Shown here: piece after piece, positions 1 to 5,525 of the stretch
Position numbering within the stretch: position 1 is the stretch's first letter
Layout: each line of letters starts with the position of its first letter
Source: Galbitalea sp036491035
Lineage (GTDB): Bacteria; Actinomycetota; Actinomycetes; Actinomycetales; Microbacteriaceae
NCBI GenBank assembly: GCA_036491035.1
Contig: DASXCU010000086.1
Coordinates: 1-6,792, forward strand
Direction: 5' to 3'
DNA: 6,792 bases
Notes under the pieces: model-generated
Databases searched by the model: none
What the model saw: only the letters and a program-made list of their open reading frames with translations
Told to the model about the DNA's origin: nothing
Program-made: the position numbers and the translations under genes

Positions 1-261
1 GTGCCGCACGCCATGGTCATGAGTGCGTCCCGCACCTCGATCGCGATCGCCGTCAACGAGACGCCGATGAAGTGGGGGGACAACCGCGTCAACGTCATCG
101 CGCTGATCGCTTTCTCCTCGAGCGGTCGAAGCTCCTTCCAGGAGGTGTTCGACCAGTTCGTCGAGGTCTTCGCCGACCGTGGCGACGTGCTCGAACTCAT
201 CAAGCGTTCGACCGATTTCTCAACCTTCATCGAGGAGCTCGTGCTCGTCATCGACAAGTAG
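1..261 (+). CDS. PTS EIIA type-2 domain protein, C-terminal fragment (possibly BglG-family antiterminator)
   Basis: This is the last 86 codons of a gene that enters the window already in frame and stops at TAG 259-261. The fragment opens with Pro-His-Ala. In EIIA domains of the fructose/mannitol class a histidine in a PH(A/G) motif accepts phosphate from HPr, so His at fragment residue 3 is the likely phosphorylated residue. The following roughly 80 residues (hydrophobic strand NVIALIAFS, then helix FQEVFDQFVEVF and a closing helix before the stop) match the length and order of the EIIA C-terminal half. EIIA domains of this kind occur alone, in PTS permeases, or at the C-terminus of PRD-containing BglG/MtlR/LicR regulators, where phosphorylation tunes activity. 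The style of the sequence resembles the regulator form, but the PRD and EIIB parts would lie outside the window. The GTG at base 1 is just an internal valine codon. No convincing terminator follows. Confidence 0.78.
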   Translation: MPHAMVMSASRTSIAIAVNETPMKWGDNRVNVIALIAFSSSGRSSFQEVFDQFVEVFADRGDVLELIKRSTDFSTFIEELVLVIDK

Positions 262-289
262 CTGGCGGCGCTCCCTGGCACAGAATCTG

Positions 290-338
290 CGTAACGGTTA
301 CTCATAAGAAAAACCCGAAGGGGTCGATAACCTTGGGG
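290..338 (+). promoter_or_regulatory. Leader of first lipoprotein gene: palindrome and weak stem-loop
   Basis: The 98-base gap between the EIIA gene and the first lipoprotein gene holds two structures. GTAAC-G-GTTAC at 291-301 is a perfect odd-length palindrome that could be an operator half-site pair. CCCGAAGG (314-321) can pair with CCTTGGGG (331-338) with one mismatch around a 9-base loop. No T-run follows the stem, so it is a poor terminator. I found no convincing -35/-10 pair; CATAAG near 303-308 is the only A/T-rich -10-like hexamer. That the lipoprotein promoter lies here is an inference from the change of function between the neighbouring genes. Confidence 0.2.
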
Positions 339-359
339 CTTCCTAAGACTGGAGCTCCC

Positions 360-1214
360 ATGAAGCGCATGAAGCTGGCTCTCGCGGTCGGCCTCGGCAC
401 GGCACTGCTGACGCTCGCCGCGCTCAGCGGGTGCGCCGCCGAATCGGCCGGGGATGGATCGCAGTCGGCGTCGAAAACGAACTCGGGGAGCCTCGGCCAT
501 CCGAGCTCCGCCTCGACCGGGGCAAAGCCGCCTACCGGAGCCGCGCCAGCGACGCCGACGGCAAAGCCGGCGACCCCCGACGCGTTGCCTGCCAACGCGC
601 TCTTCCGGATCACCGCGACTGTGACGGCATCCAATGGCGCGATCGCGGACCTCAGCCAGACCGTGTACGAGCCGATCGCGCAGGATGCGGCCGACATCGC
701 GCTGCTGAACCAGCAGTGCAACTATCCGGGCGTCCCCGACCTGCAGGGGCAGCCAACCTGGCAGGCCCAGGTGCCGGGCGCACTCTTTCTCACCAGCGAC
801 CTGACCGCGAAACTCCGGCCCGGGTCTCCCGCCTTCGACAACAGCAAAGACTTCGTTTACTTCGGGATGCCCGGGGCACCCGGAGCCTACGGCGGGGACT
901 ACGGGATCTTCGAGGCGTACTGCGACACCGGCTACATCAGGGTTCCCGGCGCGATCCACGGTGTTGCACCGGTCTCATCCAGCAACCCGGTGTTCGGCAT
1001 CTCCAACCTGTACGGCTGGGCCGCCGAAAACGGCTCCAGCTACGGGTTCGCGGGCGGTGGCAACTCCCCCGACAGTCCGGACACCGGAGGCTCTGCCGTG
1101 GTCAAGGACTGCGTGGTGCAGGTCAGTGCGGCTGCCGCGGCTGCCGCTCCGAAGGTCGCGGCGTGGACTTCCCAGGCCTATTCGTTCGGGCTGGGCTGCA
1201 GCTACGCTCCGTAA
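360..1214 (+). CDS. Secreted lipoprotein with four-cysteine domain (paralogue 1), function unknown
   Basis: This gene encodes 284 residues from ATG 360, with GGAG (351-354) five bases upstream. An upstream extension of the frame to base 72 runs through the EIIA gene and is not credible. The N-terminus is a lipoprotein signal: basic MKRMK, a hydrophobic core, and lipobox LSGC with the lipidated cysteine at residue 25. Residues 26-75 are a Ser/Thr/Pro/Ala-rich linker that would hold the domain away from the membrane. The domain starts at LPANALFRITAT (76-87) and runs to the end. It has cysteines at 120, 188, 251 and 280, which could form two disulfides outside the cell, and is rich in Gly, Tyr and Trp with a GYI-VPG-IHGVAPV segment (191-205). 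An Ala run (257-263) lies before the last strand. I do not recognise the family. The next gene is a paralogue, and both probably form one transcript. Confidence 0.88.
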   Translation: MKRMKLALAVGLGTALLTLAALSGCAAESAGDGSQSASKTNSGSLGHPSSASTGAKPPTGAAPATPTAKPATPDALPANALFRITATVTASNGAIADLSQTVYEPIAQDAADIALLNQQCNYPGVPDLQGQPTWQAQVPGALFLTSDLTAKLRPGSPAFDNSKDFVYFGMPGAPGAYGGDYGIFEAYCDTGYIRVPGAIHGVAPVSSSNPVFGISNLYGWAAENGSSYGFAGGGNSPDSPDTGGSAVVKDCVVQVSAAAAAAAPKVAAWTSQAYSFGLGCSYAP

Positions 1215-1301
1215 CCCGATCTCCTCTCACCTCGCGAATCCATTACCCAGCCGTTACGGGTCGCTGGCATCCTGATAGCAGCCCGCGAGAGGAGACCCAC
1301 C
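1215..1301 (+). promoter_or_regulatory. Inter-lipoprotein spacer with complement to the Shine-Dalgarno of the second gene
   Basis: The 87-base spacer carries a strong ribosome binding site, GAGAGGAG (1287-1294), seven bases before ATG 1302. CTCCTCTC at 1221-1228, seven bases after the first gene's stop, is its exact 8-base reverse complement. CTCGCG (1231-1236) is also complementary to CGCGAG (1284-1289), which overlaps the binding site, so two competing pairings are possible. Between them CCAGC (1247-1251) and GCTGG (1263-1267) can form a small inner stem. If formed, the long-range pairing would hide the ribosome binding site until the upstream gene is translated or the RNA refolds. The complementarity is visible; the regulatory role is inferred. 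There is no clear terminator or promoter, in keeping with co-transcription. Confidence 0.3.
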
Positions 1302-2108
1302 ATGAACTTGAAATCCGGACACCGGACCGTGAACGCGACCGGGCTCAGCGTCGCGGTTGCGATCGTTGTCGTCGTCGCACTCGTCGGATGTGCGCCCGCC
1401 GTCCATCCGCACCACCCGGCCGCGGCCGGCCACACTCCCCCGCCCACTACCGCGGCACCGACGCCGACGCCCGGAACGACGAAACCCGCGCTCGGGCCGT
1501 TGCCCGCGAACGCGCTGTTCCGCATCACCGCCACCGCAACCGAGCCGGGAGGCGCGACCGTCGACCTGGTCCAGACGGTGTTCGCACCGGCCGCGCCCAC
1601 CGCATCCGACACCGCGCTAATGAACTCGCAGTGCAACCAGACCGGGTCCCCCGACTGGCAGGCGAACTACACGAGCCCGCAATTCGTGACCACCACGATC
1701 ACCGCGACTGCCCGCGTCGGCACTCCGGCGTGGAATGCGAATGACCAGATCTCGGCATACTTCCTCGGATCGGCGTCCGCGTACTCCGGCGGATACCAGG
1801 TCGCGCAGGCCGACTGCGCCCCCGGCTACATCACCGTTCCCGGCACCATCCACGGCGTCGCCCCCGTCGACGCGGCGAGCGCCGCAACCGGCACCTACGG
1901 CTGGGCCAGCCAGTTCGCGGAGTACGGGTTCGACGGGCCTGGCAACGATCCGGCCGCCGCGGACGAGAGTGGAACCGGCGTGGTCAAGGACTGCACGATA
2001 GAAGAAAGCGCGGCCGCGAAAGCGACGAGCGGCGTGGTCGAGGGATGGCTCACCCAGCCGTTCAACCTGCAGGTCGGATGCTCGTACCAGGGCAACAACC
2101 CCGCCTAG
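1302..2108 (+). CDS. Secreted lipoprotein with four-cysteine domain (paralogue 2), function unknown
   Basis: This gene encodes 268 residues from ATG 1302, seven bases after GAGAGGAG. The signal peptide has a Val/Ala/Ile-rich core (15-28) and lipobox LVGC, with the lipidated cysteine at residue 30. A linker with several His (35-37, 44) and many Pro/Thr spans 31-66. From LPANALFRITAT (67-78) onward it is homologous to the preceding lipoprotein, roughly 40% identical by eye. Shared blocks include LPANALFRITAT, GYI-VPG-IHGVAPV (175-189), YGWA, YGF-G-GN, VVKDC and a final VGCSY/LGCSY. Cysteines at 111, 172, 231 and 260 match those of paralogue 1; the last two are 29 residues apart in both. No catalytic motif stands out. 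An exported binding, adhesive or structural role is possible but unproven. The two linkers differ strongly in sequence while the domains agree, as expected of an old tandem duplication. Confidence 0.88.
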   Translation: MNLKSGHRTVNATGLSVAVAIVVVVALVGCAPAVHPHHPAAAGHTPPPTTAAPTPTPGTTKPALGPLPANALFRITATATEPGGATVDLVQTVFAPAAPTASDTALMNSQCNQTGSPDWQANYTSPQFVTTTITATARVGTPAWNANDQISAYFLGSASAYSGGYQVAQADCAPGYITVPGTIHGVAPVDAASAATGTYGWASQFAEYGFDGPGNDPAAADESGTGVVKDCTIEESAAAKATSGVVEGWLTQPFNLQVGCSYQGNNPA

Positions 2109-2185
2109 CGTTCGCCGGCTGTTCACCCGATGGGAATTGAAACGAGAGCCCCACCGCCCCACGATTGCTCTGCAGACGGAGTCAC

Positions 2186-2214
2186 CATGGCTCCATCACC
2201 ACGGGGCAGCCATG
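2186..2214 (+). repeat. Inverted repeat enclosing the start codon of the small gene
   Basis: CATGGCT (2186-2192) pairs exactly with AGCCATG (2208-2214). The stem can be lengthened by CC (2193-2194) pairing with GG (2205-2206) across a one-base bulge (C2207), leaving a 10-base loop. The right arm contains the chosen ATG (2212-2214), and part of its only Shine-Dalgarno-like run (GGGG, 2203-2206) lies in the stem or loop. The left arm contains a second ATG (2187) in another frame, preceded by GGAG. The stem could limit initiation at 2212, or be a by-product of repeated CATGGC/GCCATG words. Confidence 0.35.
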
Positions 2215-2409
2215 TACAGCTCGGAACTCTTCTACCTCGTCGACGCCGGCGAGGGACGCTGGATCATCAAACACGCCATTACCGATCAAACCGCGGGAAC
2301 CATCCTGCGGACCTCACAGGGGATCGTGCTGAGGAACGAGGACTCGCGATTTTTGGGGACGTTCCCGAACGCGGATACGGCGCTGCGGAACCTGTACGCG
2401 CTGGTCTGA
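2212..2409 (+). CDS. Small hypothetical protein (65 aa)
   Basis: This short frame ends at TGA 2407-2409 and reads as a credible compact protein: MYSSELFYLVDAGEGRW at the N-terminus, then IIKHAITDQTAGTILRT and a C-terminal helix NADTALRNLYALV. Alternating hydrophobics suggest a small beta-rich fold closed by a helix. No signal peptide, membrane segment or cysteine is present, so it is probably cytosolic. I chose ATG 2212 because the frame's longer version from TTG 2137 adds 25 residues rich in His, Pro and Arg that do not look like protein, and has no clear ribosome binding site. The chosen start has only a weak GGGG run five bases upstream and lies in a hairpin. It sits 103 bases after the second lipoprotein gene and 27 bases before a terminator. 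I do not recognise the family. Confidence 0.6.
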   Translation: MYSSELFYLVDAGEGRWIIKHAITDQTAGTILRTSQGIVLRNEDSRFLGTFPNADTALRNLYALV

Positions 2410-2436
2410 GGAAATGGGAGAAGCCGGAGTTTCGGG

Positions 2437-2473
2437 AAAAAAGAAGGCCCGGTCTATTCGACCGGGCCCTTCT
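2437..2473 (-). terminator. Intrinsic terminator of the tRNA-fMet gene (possibly bidirectional)
   Basis: Read on the - strand, a GC-rich stem of 13 base pairs with one bulged base (arms 2442-2454 and 2460-2473, five-base loop) is followed directly by six T (complement of A 2437-2442). It begins six bases after the tRNA 3' end, the usual place for a tRNA terminator. On the + strand the stem is followed by CTGTTTCGTT, a weak T tract, so it may also help end transcripts from the small gene arriving from the left. Confidence 0.85.
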
Positions 2474-2479
2474 GTTTCG

Positions 2480-2553
2480 TTGCGGGGACAGGATTTGAAC
2501 CTGCGACCTCTGGGTTATGAGCCCAGCGAGCTACCGAACTGCTCCACCCCGCG
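2480..2553 (-). tRNA. Initiator tRNA-fMet (CAU anticodon)
   Basis: A 74-base cloverleaf can be drawn completely: acceptor CGCGGGG with CCCCGCA, D stem GAGC/GCTC, anticodon stem CTGGG/CCCAG around CTCATAA (anticodon CAT, complement of 2517-2519), five-base variable loop, T arm with TTCAAAT, and discriminator A. Three marks identify it as the initiator rather than elongator tRNA-Met: the unpaired C1/A72 end that permits formylation and blocks EF-Tu, the three G-C pairs GGG/CCC in the anticodon stem that favour the ribosomal P site, and the A11-U24 pair in the D stem. The 3' CCA is not encoded (the gene reads CGA there), so it must be added enzymatically. The gene lies 50 bases after the UPF0182 stop codon on the same strand and has its own terminator. 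Confidence 0.97.
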
Positions 2554-2565
2554 CTACGAGTAGCA

Positions 2566-2574
2566 AGGCTAGCA
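2566..2574 (-). promoter_or_regulatory. Candidate extended -10 promoter of tRNA-fMet
   Basis: On the - strand TGCTAGCCT fits an extended -10 element (TG, one base, then TANNNT). It ends 12 bases before the tRNA 5' end, which would leave a leader of about five bases for RNase P to remove. The hexamer 17 bases upstream (GAGCAG) does not resemble TTGACA, so the extended -10 would have to carry the promoter. Read-through from the UPF0182 operon is another possible source of transcript. Confidence 0.4.
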
Positions 2575-2603
2575 CAGCGATCCGGACGCTGCTCGCGGGC
2601 GCC

Positions 2604-5489
2604 CTACTGGCCGCCACCGGCCGCGATAGCGGCCTTGATGTCGGCCTGCAGTCGAACATCCGCCTGTGCCGCAGCTACCTGGTTGTTGGCGGCGTATGCC
2701 GCAGTGCGAGCCGCGAGGTCGGTAGCCATGGCATCGAGCGCGGAACGAAGGGCAGCGCTCTCGGTCGCCGACTGCGTACCCGTGGGGACGGGAACCGGAG
2801 TCGATGACGAGTTCGATCCACTGTCACCGGCGGTCGCACCCGAATTGCCACCGAACAGCTTGTCGAGGGCGGCGTCAAGAGTCGGTTCGAACGCGACCTT
2901 GTTGCCGAACGCGACAAGCACCTCGCGAAGAAGCGGATAGCTCGTTTCGCCGGTCGACGACACATAGATCGGCTGCACGTACAACAGACCACCGCCGACC
3001 GGAAGCGTGAGCAGGTTGCCGTACTTGACGGTCGTCGCCCCTCGGCTGAGGAGCGCGATCTCGTTGGCGACGTCCGTATCCGTCTTGAACTGGTTTTGGA
3101 CAGAACCCGGCCCCGGAATGTTCACCTGTTTCGGGAGGGTCAGGATGGTCAGATCGCCGTAGTCGGGACCGACGTCGGAATCCGCGGTCAGATAACCGGT
3201 GAGAATGCTTCGCGTGTTCTTGGTCGAACTCTGGGGAATGAAGGTCGAGTAGAGCGTGAAGGCAGGGCTGCTCGTTCCCGGCACCTTCATCGTCAGGTAG
3301 TACGGCGGCTGCAGAGCCGTGTTCGCGCTGGACGATGTCGGATCGTTCGGCGTGACCCACTGGTCGTCGCCCGCGTAGAACGAGGCCGCGTCCGTCACGT
3401 GATACGAACCCAGAATCGCGCGCTGGGCCTTGAACAGGTCCTGCGGGTAGCGCACGTGAGCCAGAAGCTGTTCGCTCATTTCCGACTTCGGTTTGATGGT
3501 CGCCGGGAAGATCTTCTCCCAGGTCTTCAGAAGTGGATCGCTCGGATCCCACGCGTACAGTGTCACCTTGCCGGTGTATGCGTCGACAGTCGCTTTCACC
3601 GAGTTGCGGATGTAGTTCATGCTGTCGAGCGAGTACGCGGGCGCACTCACGTTCGCGTCGGCAACGACCTGGCTGAGCTGCGACACCGTCGAATACGGGT
3701 ACTGGTCAGTGGTCGTGTAGCCGTCGACGATCCAGTCCACCCGTCCGTCGACGATCGCGGGGTAGGCGTCCTTGTCGAGGGTCAGGTATGGCGCCACCGC
3801 GGAGACGCGATCGCGCGGGTCGCGGTTGTAGAGGATCTGCGAGTCCGGGTTCACCGCGTTCGAAAGAACGATGTCTTCGGACTGGAACTTGATCGCGTAG
3901 ATCAGTTTTGTGAACAGGTTGTCGAGCTTCGGACCCCCACTGCCGGTGAAGGTCGTCTTCTTGTTCTGCGCGCTGTCGTTACCCGCCGGGTAGTCGAGTT
4001 CGAGCGGCTTCGCCCCGGCGGCAGCTCCGACGATCGAGTACTCGGGAGAGTTCTCGCCGAAGTAGATCCGCGGCTGGTAGTTACCCAGCTTGCCCGTGCT
4101 CGGAATCCCGGACTCGAGGAATTCCGGCTGGCCCGAGGTCGTGCGCTTGTTTCCGTAGGCCGCGACGATGCCGTAGCCGTGGGTGTAGACGATCGTGTTG
4201 TTGTACCAGGTCTGCGCGTCCCCGAGCCCGCTCTGGCTGAGCTCACGAGCGGCGATGACGGTGTCCTGGGTCTTGCCGTTGATCGTGTACCGGTCGACGT
4301 CGAGGTGATCCTCGAACTGATAGAACTGCTTGAACTGTTCGAGTTGCGCGAAGGACGCGGACACCAGATCCGGATCGAGGATTCGGATGCTCGCCGTCGT
4401 CTCCGCGTCGGTGCGAAGAGCGCCGGCCTTCGCGTTCGTGGTCGCGTTGTACGGGACGGTCTTGACCCCCGTGACACCGTAGGCGGTACGGGTCGCAGTG
4501 ATGTTGCGCTGGATGTACGGCGCCTCCAGCGTCTGTGCGCTCGGGATGGCCGTGAACCGCTCGACGATGGCCGGGTAGATGGCGCCGATGAGGATGGCGC
4601 TGACGAGCAGAAGACCTGTGCCGATGATGGGGAGCCGCCAGCGTCCGATTACCGCCGTGATGATGAACAGGATCGCGACCAGAGCCGCGACGACCGCGAG
4701 GATCTCTTTCGCCGGGATCGTGGCGTTCACCTCGGTGTACCCGGCACCGGTTGCGAGGAATCCGGCGCTCGGGCTGGTCACGGTTGCGTACTGGTCGAGC
4801 CACACGCTGACCGCCTGCACCGCGATGTAGACGGCGGCTGACGTTGCGATCTGGATGCGCGCGGTGCGCGAGATCCGCAGCTCACGACCGTTGAGGCGGA
4901 TCGCGCCGTAGAGGTAGCTGGTGGCGAGCGCGGCGATGATCGCGATGATGATCGCGGCGGAGGCGAAAGCGACGATGCCGCGCCAGAACGGCAGCTCGAA
5001 CACGTAGAAGGACACGTCGAGATGAAACTGCGGGTCCTTCGTTCCGAACGATGTGCGATTGAAGTATTCGAGAACGGTCTGCCAGTGCGAGGCGGCCGAG
5101 GCACCGCCGAAGATTCCGATCACCGCCGGAATCCCGTAGATCGCGAGGCGGCGGAGCGGTTCGACGACCTGCTGGTAGCGGTCGAGCTGCGAGTTCAGCT
5201 TCGCGTAGACGGGTCGCCAGCGGAACGCGACCTCGATGCTCACGAAAATCGGCAGAGCCATCCCGAAGAACCCGATGAAGAACAGGGCGAGCTGGGTGTA
5301 CCACTGCGTCGTGAGCACCTTCAGGAATCCGAGCTGCTGGAACCAGAGCCAGTCGGAGTAGAGGCCCGCGAAAACGAAGAACAGGATGATCAGAACGGCG
5401 AGGATGATCGCCGTGATCGTGAGGGTCGCCCTCGTGCGCGTCGCCGGCCGGTTCTGCCCTTGCTGCGGTCGGTTCGGGGTTGAGGTCAC
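2604..5489 (-). CDS. UPF0182 family integral membrane protein
   Basis: This gene encodes 961 residues, the usual size of the UPF0182 family, from GTG (complement of 5487-5489) with AGGAG (complement of 5497-5501) seven bases upstream. The N-terminal third is membrane-embedded, with about seven predicted spans near residues 22-43, 64-86, 114-131, 170-194, 211-230, 261-281 and 287-306. Family-typical segments are visible: SDWLWFQQLGF (45-55), DPQFHLDVSFYVFELPFW (152-169) and YIQRNITATRTAYGV (325-339). Residues from about 310 form a large soluble region, probably outside the membrane, containing NRDPRDRV and a late PGPGSVQNQF segment. A Ser/Gly/Pro linker (about 880-907) leads to an Ala-rich helical tail. 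The biochemical role of the family is not known to me. The gene lies 36 bases downstream of the PDZ/S16 protease gene, almost certainly in one operon; mycobacterial homologues (Rv3193c) share this arrangement. Confidence 0.96.
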   Translation of the reverse strand: MTSTPNRPQQGQNRPATRTRATLTITAIILAVLIILFFVFAGLYSDWLWFQQLGFLKVLTTQWYTQLALFFIGFFGMALPIFVSIEVAFRWRPVYAKLNSQLDRYQQVVEPLRRLAIYGIPAVIGIFGGASAASHWQTVLEYFNRTSFGTKDPQFHLDVSFYVFELPFWRGIVAFASAAIIIAIIAALATSYLYGAIRLNGRELRISRTARIQIATSAAVYIAVQAVSVWLDQYATVTSPSAGFLATGAGYTEVNATIPAKEILAVVAALVAILFIITAVIGRWRLPIIGTGLLLVSAILIGAIYPAIVERFTAIPSAQTLEAPYIQRNITATRTAYGVTGVKTVPYNATTNAKAGALRTDAETTASIRILDPDLVSASFAQLEQFKQFYQFEDHLDVDRYTINGKTQDTVIAARELSQSGLGDAQTWYNNTIVYTHGYGIVAAYGNKRTTSGQPEFLESGIPSTGKLGNYQPRIYFGENSPEYSIVGAAAGAKPLELDYPAGNDSAQNKKTTFTGSGGPKLDNLFTKLIYAIKFQSEDIVLSNAVNPDSQILYNRDPRDRVSAVAPYLTLDKDAYPAIVDGRVDWIVDGYTTTDQYPYSTVSQLSQVVADANVSAPAYSLDSMNYIRNSVKATVDAYTGKVTLYAWDPSDPLLKTWEKIFPATIKPKSEMSEQLLAHVRYPQDLFKAQRAILGSYHVTDAASFYAGDDQWVTPNDPTSSSANTALQPPYYLTMKVPGTSSPAFTLYSTFIPQSSTKNTRSILTGYLTADSDVGPDYGDLTILTLPKQVNIPGPGSVQNQFKTDTDVANEIALLSRGATTVKYGNLLTLPVGGGLLYVQPIYVSSTGETSYPLLREVLVAFGNKVAFEPTLDAALDKLFGGNSGATAGDSGSNSSSTPVPVPTGTQSATESAALRSALDAMATDLAARTAAYAANNQVAAAQADVRLQADIKAAIAAGGGQ

Positions 5490-5525
5490 GTGACCACTCC
5501 TGGCTCTACTAGTAGTGCAGTCATC

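Noticed and set aside
72..359. N-terminal extension of the first lipoprotein frame
   Set aside because: It overlaps the EIIA coding region in another frame and would bury the lipoprotein signal peptide; ATG 360 has a proper ribosome binding site.
302..721. 139-codon - strand frame opposite the first lipoprotein
   Set aside because: There is no ribosome binding site and no domain, and it is antisense to the linker-coding region, whose low complexity yields Ala/Val-rich antisense translations. The 1202-1636 - strand frame is rejected for the same reason.
431..1744. 437-codon + strand frame spanning both lipoprotein genes
   Set aside because: It is Arg-rich and crosses two well-supported genes with lipoboxes and ribosome binding sites in another frame. 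It is a shadow of GC-biased codon positions.
2130..2498. 122-codon + strand frame overlapping the 65-aa gene
   Set aside because: It is Arg-rich and runs through the terminator into the tRNA gene, so it is not a plausible protein, even though ATG 2187 in this frame has a GGAG upstream.
3096..4841. 581-codon open frame on the + strand opposite the UPF0182 gene
   Set aside because: Its composition is dominated by Arg, Val, Asp and Gly with no recognisable domain. Long antisense frames are expected in GC-rich genes, and the opposite strand is a clear full-length UPF0182 gene.
5506..5515. Ten-base perfect palindrome CTACTAGTAG between the protease and UPF0182 genes
   Set aside because: It has no loop, no T-run and no second copy in the window. 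It is too short to separate from chance as an operator or terminator.
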